Of a DNA stretch of 64,000 nucleotides, positions 61,066-64,000 are shown piece by piece. Source of the DNA: Fretibacterium sp. OH1220_COT-178 (GTDB lineage Bacteria; Synergistota; Synergistia; Synergistales; Aminobacteriaceae); assembly GCF_003860125.1 (NCBI RefSeq), contig NZ_RQYL01000005.1, positions 1-64,000 on the forward strand, written 5' to 3'. The number at the start of each line of letters is the position of its first letter. The first letter of the stretch is position 1. Made by a program: the position numbers and the translations under genes. The notes beneath the pieces were generated by a model. The model was not told the origin of the DNA, ran no database searches, and saw only the letters and a program-made list of their open reading frames with translations.

Positions 61066-62028
61066 CTATTGGGCCTTGACGATGGATATCGCGCCCTTGG
61101 GGCAATTGTTCATGCAAATGGTGCAGCCCCAGCATTTTTCCCGATCGAAGGAGATCCTTTTTTCGGCATCCTGGGTGAAGGCGCCGAAATTGCATATCCT
61201 GGCGCATTTTCCACAGCGGATGCAGGCTTCTTCATCCCAGACGATGTCGTAGATCTTTTTGGGCCAAAGCCCCTTCGCTCCGATCTGCTGCGAGGAACGA
61301 ATCGGGTAACAACAGCATCCGCAACAGTTGCAGATGCCCCACTCGGTCTCCGTGGTCTGCATCAGTCCGTTTTTATTGGCCATGCGCACCAAGGCCTTGG
61401 CCTCTTCCTTCGTGATGAGCTTGCCGTGCCCCCTGTCGTAATCCGAATTGATCGATTTGTAATGGAAGCCGAGGCAAACATTCGACGGTTTCCTGCCCTC
61501 GCACTTCAAAGCAAGGGCCTTGCAGTTGCAGGGAAAAACGCAGAACTCCTCCTGCTCCTGCCGATCGATCAGGGCCAGGGTCTCCTCGAGCGTGTAGAAA
61601 AAAGCATTTTCTATGAGCTTCGAGGGATTGCGCAGGGATTCCTCGAGTCGGGGCTTTGCCTCCTCCGCGTACTTGTTCACGTACCAGACATCGATTTTTT
61701 CCCGGACCTCCGCAGGAATTTTTTTCCAGGCTTCCGGATCGTATTGAGCCAGGTAGGTGATGCATTTGGCGAAGGTGCCCACCTTGTAGCCGATCTCTCC
61801 CAGTTCCGCGGTCTTGTTGAATATTCCCCGGGAATAGGCGTCCTGGGTGTAGGCCTGGGGATCTTCGACAATGGGCTTCAGGAGACGGAACAGGTCCTCG
61901 GGCAGATAGCTCCCGGCCCCCATGAGCTCGATGGCCTTGACATCGGTATCCGTCAGGTAAACCTCTATGAACGGGCGGGCCTCCTCCGGAATCTCGAAAG
62001 TTTCGACGATCGTTTCCCAGATCTTCAT
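61066..62028 (-). CDS. Cysteine-rich ferredoxin-like protein
   Basis: A 320-residue protein. The C-terminus carries two [4Fe-4S] motifs, C269-x2-C-x2-C-x3-C279 and C299-x2-C-x2-C-x3-C309. Upstream lie FPCNCKALALKC with C185 and an unusual CNCCGCCC run (residues 233-240), which could bind a further cluster or metal. Residues 1-160 are helical and charged, with no clear family. It probably passes electrons to or from a neighbouring enzyme. The ATG at 62028 has AGGGAGGAG 8 nt upstream; a longer start is open to 62115. The lyase-like gene follows 135 bp later. Confidence 0.82.
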   Translation of the reverse strand: MKIWETIVETFEIPEEARPFIEVYLTDTDVKAIELMGAGSYLPEDLFRLLKPIVEDPQAYTQDAYSRGIFNKTAELGEIGYKVGTFAKCITYLAQYDPEAWKKIPAEVREKIDVWYVNKYAEEAKPRLEESLRNPSKLIENAFFYTLEETLALIDRQEQEEFCVFPCNCKALALKCEGRKPSNVCLGFHYKSINSDYDRGHGKLITKEEAKALVRMANKNGLMQTTETEWGICNCCGCCCYPIRSSQQIGAKGLWPKKIYDIVWDEEACIRCGKCARICNFGAFTQDAEKRISFDREKCWGCTICMNNCPKGAISIVKAQ

Positions 62029-62206
62029 TCCCTTCACTCCTCCCTCTGCCATGATTGATGGGCGTTTCTCTTGGGCTGTATTTTTTCTTCCTGCTCGTTC
62101 GCAAACGGAGTGCACCGATACGATGGGGGCAGGGAGTCGTTTTCACGATGGTTTTATCCCTCGTTTGCCGGCGTCCGGCCGGTAAGGACGCCCACGCTTT
62201 TCCCCG

Positions 62207-62755
62207 TCAGAAGGTGCGCTTCACGGTGCACCCGTCCGCAGGAAAGGGGATGTACCGGACTTTGGCCCCCTCGCGAAGTTCTCCGTAAAAGGCGACATGA
62301 TAAGGCCTGAATACGCTCTCGATACTCTCCACCTCCAGGGTGATGTGTCCGCCGATCCGCCTTTTCAGGATCCTTCTGGCCAAAGCATTGCCCCGGACGG
62401 CCAGAGCCGAGTCCGAAAAATCCGAAAGCTGGATCTGTTCCTCGTCGACATCCATGTCGGTTATCTCCACCCCTTGGGGATCGTAATAGGAGACCCCGCA
62501 AGTGGAGCCGTTGGCGATCATCTGAATCAGAAAGTCGGAGTGCCGACCGGACTCCGACCTGCGTACGATTCGGGAGATCCAGTTGGGTGCGGACGAAACT
62601 CTGTACGTGATGATCTTGTTCTCGATATAGATCGTCTTCATGTGGACCGCGACGTCTTTCCCGAGGAAAAGACGCCCGAAGAAGCCGTTGCCCCTGCTCG
62701 CTTTCTTTTGTGCCTCTTCCAGGCTCAGCTTTTCTGCGAACGCTCGAATTTTCAT
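62207..62755 (-). CDS. Protein of unknown function, 182 residues
   Basis: I do not recognise the family. The protein starts MKIRAFAEKLSLEEAQKKA, has a basic GFFGRLFLGKD segment and a probable beta-rich middle (TIYIENKIITYRVSS). It contains SESGRHSDFLIQMIANGSTCGVSYYD and an acidic DMDVDEEQIQLSDFSD. No signal peptide or membrane segment is seen. GGAG lies 7 nt before the chosen ATG; an in-frame start 30 bp upstream is possible. It lies between the Fe-S gene and the symporter on the same strand, with a long inverted repeat just upstream. Confidence 0.65.
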   Translation of the reverse strand: MKIRAFAEKLSLEEAQKKASRGNGFFGRLFLGKDVAVHMKTIYIENKIITYRVSSAPNWISRIVRRSESGRHSDFLIQMIANGSTCGVSYYDPQGVEITDMDVDEEQIQLSDFSDSALAVRGNALARRILKRRIGGHITLEVESIESVFRPYHVAFYGELREGAKVRYIPFPADGCTVKRTF

Positions 62756-62788
62756 CTTGGTCTCCACAGTCCCGTTCGAAAGCATGAA

Positions 62789-62853
62789 AGGACGTCGCCC
62801 GCGAGGGGGCGACGAGGATTCAATACAGTCCCTCGTGGGGCGGGCGACGTCCT
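62789..62853 (-). repeat. Long inverted repeat in the symporter-hypothetical gene gap
   Basis: AGGACGTCGCCCGC (62789-62802) and its exact complement (62840-62853) form a 14-bp stem. An inner GAGGG / CCCTC can extend the pairing. It sits between the stop of the small membrane protein gene and the start of the next gene on the minus strand. It may be a terminator with a weak T-run (CTTTC) or a leader structure. Confidence 0.6.
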
Positions 62854-62861
62854 CAAGGATT

Positions 62862-63119
62862 TTACCTGGATGCGCTCTTCCGGGTTTGGCGGGAGAAGGA
62901 AAAGACCTCCAGGATGTATTTCAGAAAGATCATTGTGGTCACGCCCAACGTAAAATAAGGGGCCACGGTTCCGATCATGAAATCGACGTCGTACAGCAGG
63001 CAGTACCCGAAGACGAGGGCTTCGACGAAGTAGAGCAATACCAGAAAACCGTCCAGGCCGGACCATTGGATTTTCTCGTCGCCGACAGAGGGGGTCGTAT
63101 TGAGTTTTTCGTCCTGCAT
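62862..63119 (-). CDS. Small two-helix membrane protein next to a symporter
   Basis: An 85-residue protein with a polar N-terminus (MQDEKLNTTPSVGDE) and two hydrophobic segments (about residues 24-44, FLVLLYFVEALVFGYCLLY, and 48-68, FMIGTVAPYFTLGVTTMIF), then a basic tail. Its gene starts 6 bp after the stop of the sodium:solute symporter gene and has GGAGG before the ATG. Several SSS carriers are paired with a small two-helix subunit (for example DUF485, DUF997 and DUF4212). I cannot say it belongs to any of these, but the role may be similar. Confidence 0.72.
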   Translation of the reverse strand: MQDEKLNTTPSVGDEKIQWSGLDGFLVLLYFVEALVFGYCLLYDVDFMIGTVAPYFTLGVTTMIFLKYILEVFSFSRQTRKSASR

Positions 63120-63124
63120 TGTCG

Positions 63125-64000
63125 TCAGCCTCCTATAATGATGTTCCTGCGATCGCTGATATCCGTGCCGAATCGATTGCCGACAAACCAGGCGAGGAAG
63201 GAAACCGGAATCGCCGCCAGCAGTGGCTCGAGCGTTCCCAGGCCCCCAGGAAGCGGGATGGGATGCTGCCTGATGACGATAAACGTCAGGCACCCCAGGA
63301 CGAGGGAGCATCTTCCGGACCACACCGTCTTTTTCCCCTTGTACATGATGGCCATGAGGACGGGTACGAAGGCGGTGGACATCCAAAGGCTGGAGAGGAA
63401 CACGACGGCGTCGAAGACCATCTTGAACCGGAAGGCGAGGGTCAACCCCATCCCTCCGAGGAGCAGGGCTCCGATGCGGCTCAGGGTTATCAGTTTCTTG
63501 TCGTCCACGTCTTTTCTGAAGAATATTCTGCCATAGATATCCTTCGCGAGCGTCGTCCCGCCGATCAGGTAGTAACTGTCGAGGGTCGAGATGACGGCGC
63601 CGAACAAGCCTATGATGAAGAGTGCGCGGACGCCTTGGGGGAGTTTGGACAGGACCATGTGGACGTAGGCGACCTCGGGGATGGCGTCCGGGTGAAGAAC
63701 CCTGGTGATGACGCCGCACATGATGGCGACGAGGTCGAAGCCCAGCCATATGACGAAGCAGGTCAGCATGGCGCGGCGGCCCGTCCTGGCCGAATTGGAG
63801 GCGGAAAATCTTTGATAGAAGCTGGGGTCGGCATAGACGTTCAGACAAAGTCCGAGCAGCATGGCCGCTTTTGTGAAGGGCATGCCCGCTATGGGATGCA
63901 CCAGTTCGGGCTTTGAGGCCAGTGCCGTCCGAATGCCCTGCATGCCGCCGGCATCGGAAAAAATCTGGGGAAAGACGACGCAAACGCTGAATACCATGAG
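63125..64000 (-). CDS. Sodium:solute symporter (SSS family), partial
   Basis: At least 290 residues of the C-terminal part of an SSS carrier; the start lies beyond the window. Family marks are NVYADPSFYQRFSASNS, which is the helix with ARTGRRAM, then IIGLFGAVISTLDSYYLIGGTTLAKDIY with the Na+-site serines, and seven or more hydrophobic helices. It brings in a solute with Na+. The carried solute may be the substrate of the MIO-less lyase encoded downstream (inference). Confidence 0.87.
   Translation of the reverse strand, partial: LMVFSVCVVFPQIFSDAGGMQGIRTALASKPELVHPIAGMPFTKAAMLLGLCLNVYADPSFYQRFSASNSARTGRRAMLTCFVIWLGFDLVAIMCGVITRVLHPDAIPEVAYVHMVLSKLPQGVRALFIIGLFGAVISTLDSYYLIGGTTLAKDIYGRIFFRKDVDDKKLITLSRIGALLLGGMGLTLAFRFKMVFDAVVFLSSLWMSTAFVPVLMAIMYKGKKTVWSGRCSLVLGCLTFIVIRQHPIPLPGGLGTLEPLLAAIPVSFLAWFVGNRFGTDISDRRNIIIGG

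Noticed and set aside
1-64000. CRISPR arrays, tRNA or rRNA genes, insertion sequences and prophage genes
   Set aside because: Reading both strands, I saw no repeat-spacer pattern, no tRNA-like cloverleaf with conserved TTC-loop sequence, no rRNA and no transposase or integrase motif.

Overview
The window is about 65% GC, densely coded, with short intergenic gaps and many ATGA/GTGA start-stop overlaps. It carries a lipid A aminoarabinose (arn) operon, which implies an outer membrane. It also carries many amino-acid and ureide transporters, a type III glutamine synthetase and anaerobe-style Fe-S proteins. Together these suggest a diderm, amino-acid-fermenting anaerobe, most likely a high-GC member of the Synergistota (inference from gene content; no rRNA is present to confirm it). 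I saw no rRNA, tRNA, CRISPR array, prophage or insertion sequence.

Layout. (1) 0.2-5.2 kb: a 5-oxoprolinase locus (pxpA and a DUF1445 protein leftward; an Nramp-like transporter, pxpB and pxpC rightward), matching the Bacillus subtilis ycsFGI-kipIA gene set. (2) 5.4-11.4 kb: a small heat-shock protein with a CtsR-like operator, a LysE exporter and sbcDC. (3) 11.6-18.8 kb: an arn operon with ArnA split into two separate genes (decarboxylase, arnT, arnC, formyltransferase, arnD), followed by a cardiolipin synthase. (4) 18.9-22.4 kb: a tRNA nucleotidyltransferase homologue whose catalytic motif is eroded, then mnmE and a ferredoxin-nitroreductase. (5) 22.5-27.8 kb: a leftward catabolic operon (RraA-type aldolase, dicarboxylate symporter, aminotransferase, DHDPS/HOGA-type aldolase) with a divergent LysR regulator. 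(6) 27.8-36.0 kb: a YhcH-type protein, an IclR regulator, a class V aminotransferase, a PucR regulator, an MBL-fold protein, an FGGY kinase and NagZ. (7) 36.1-42.2 kb: glutamine synthetase III and, divergently, a Zn/Mn ABC transporter preceded by a palindrome.

(8) 42.6-59.2 kb is a ureide (allantoin/hydantoin) utilisation island on the plus strand. It holds a ureidoglycine aminohydrolase (allE), a transcarbamylase without the aspartate-binding motif of ATCase, two secondary transporters and two tandem hydantoin/allantoin racemases. It continues with two allantoinase/dihydropyrimidinase-type enzymes, a five-gene Liv-type ABC importer, an ATZ/TRZ amidohydrolase and a truncated amidohydrolase remnant. 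A plausible flow is uptake, racemisation, ring opening, deamination of ureidoglycine, and carbamoyl transfer. AllC, AllD and a carbamate kinase are not in the window. The class V aminotransferase and the PucR and IclR regulators at 28-32 kb belong to families with roles in the same pathway.

(9) 59.4-64 kb, leftward: a histidine/phenylalanine ammonia-lyase homologue that lacks the Ala-Ser-Gly triad needed to make the MIO cofactor, a cysteine-rich ferredoxin-like protein, a protein of unknown family, a two-helix membrane protein and a sodium:solute symporter cut by the window edge. The MIO-less lyase and its neighbours are the strongest candidates for undescribed biochemistry here.
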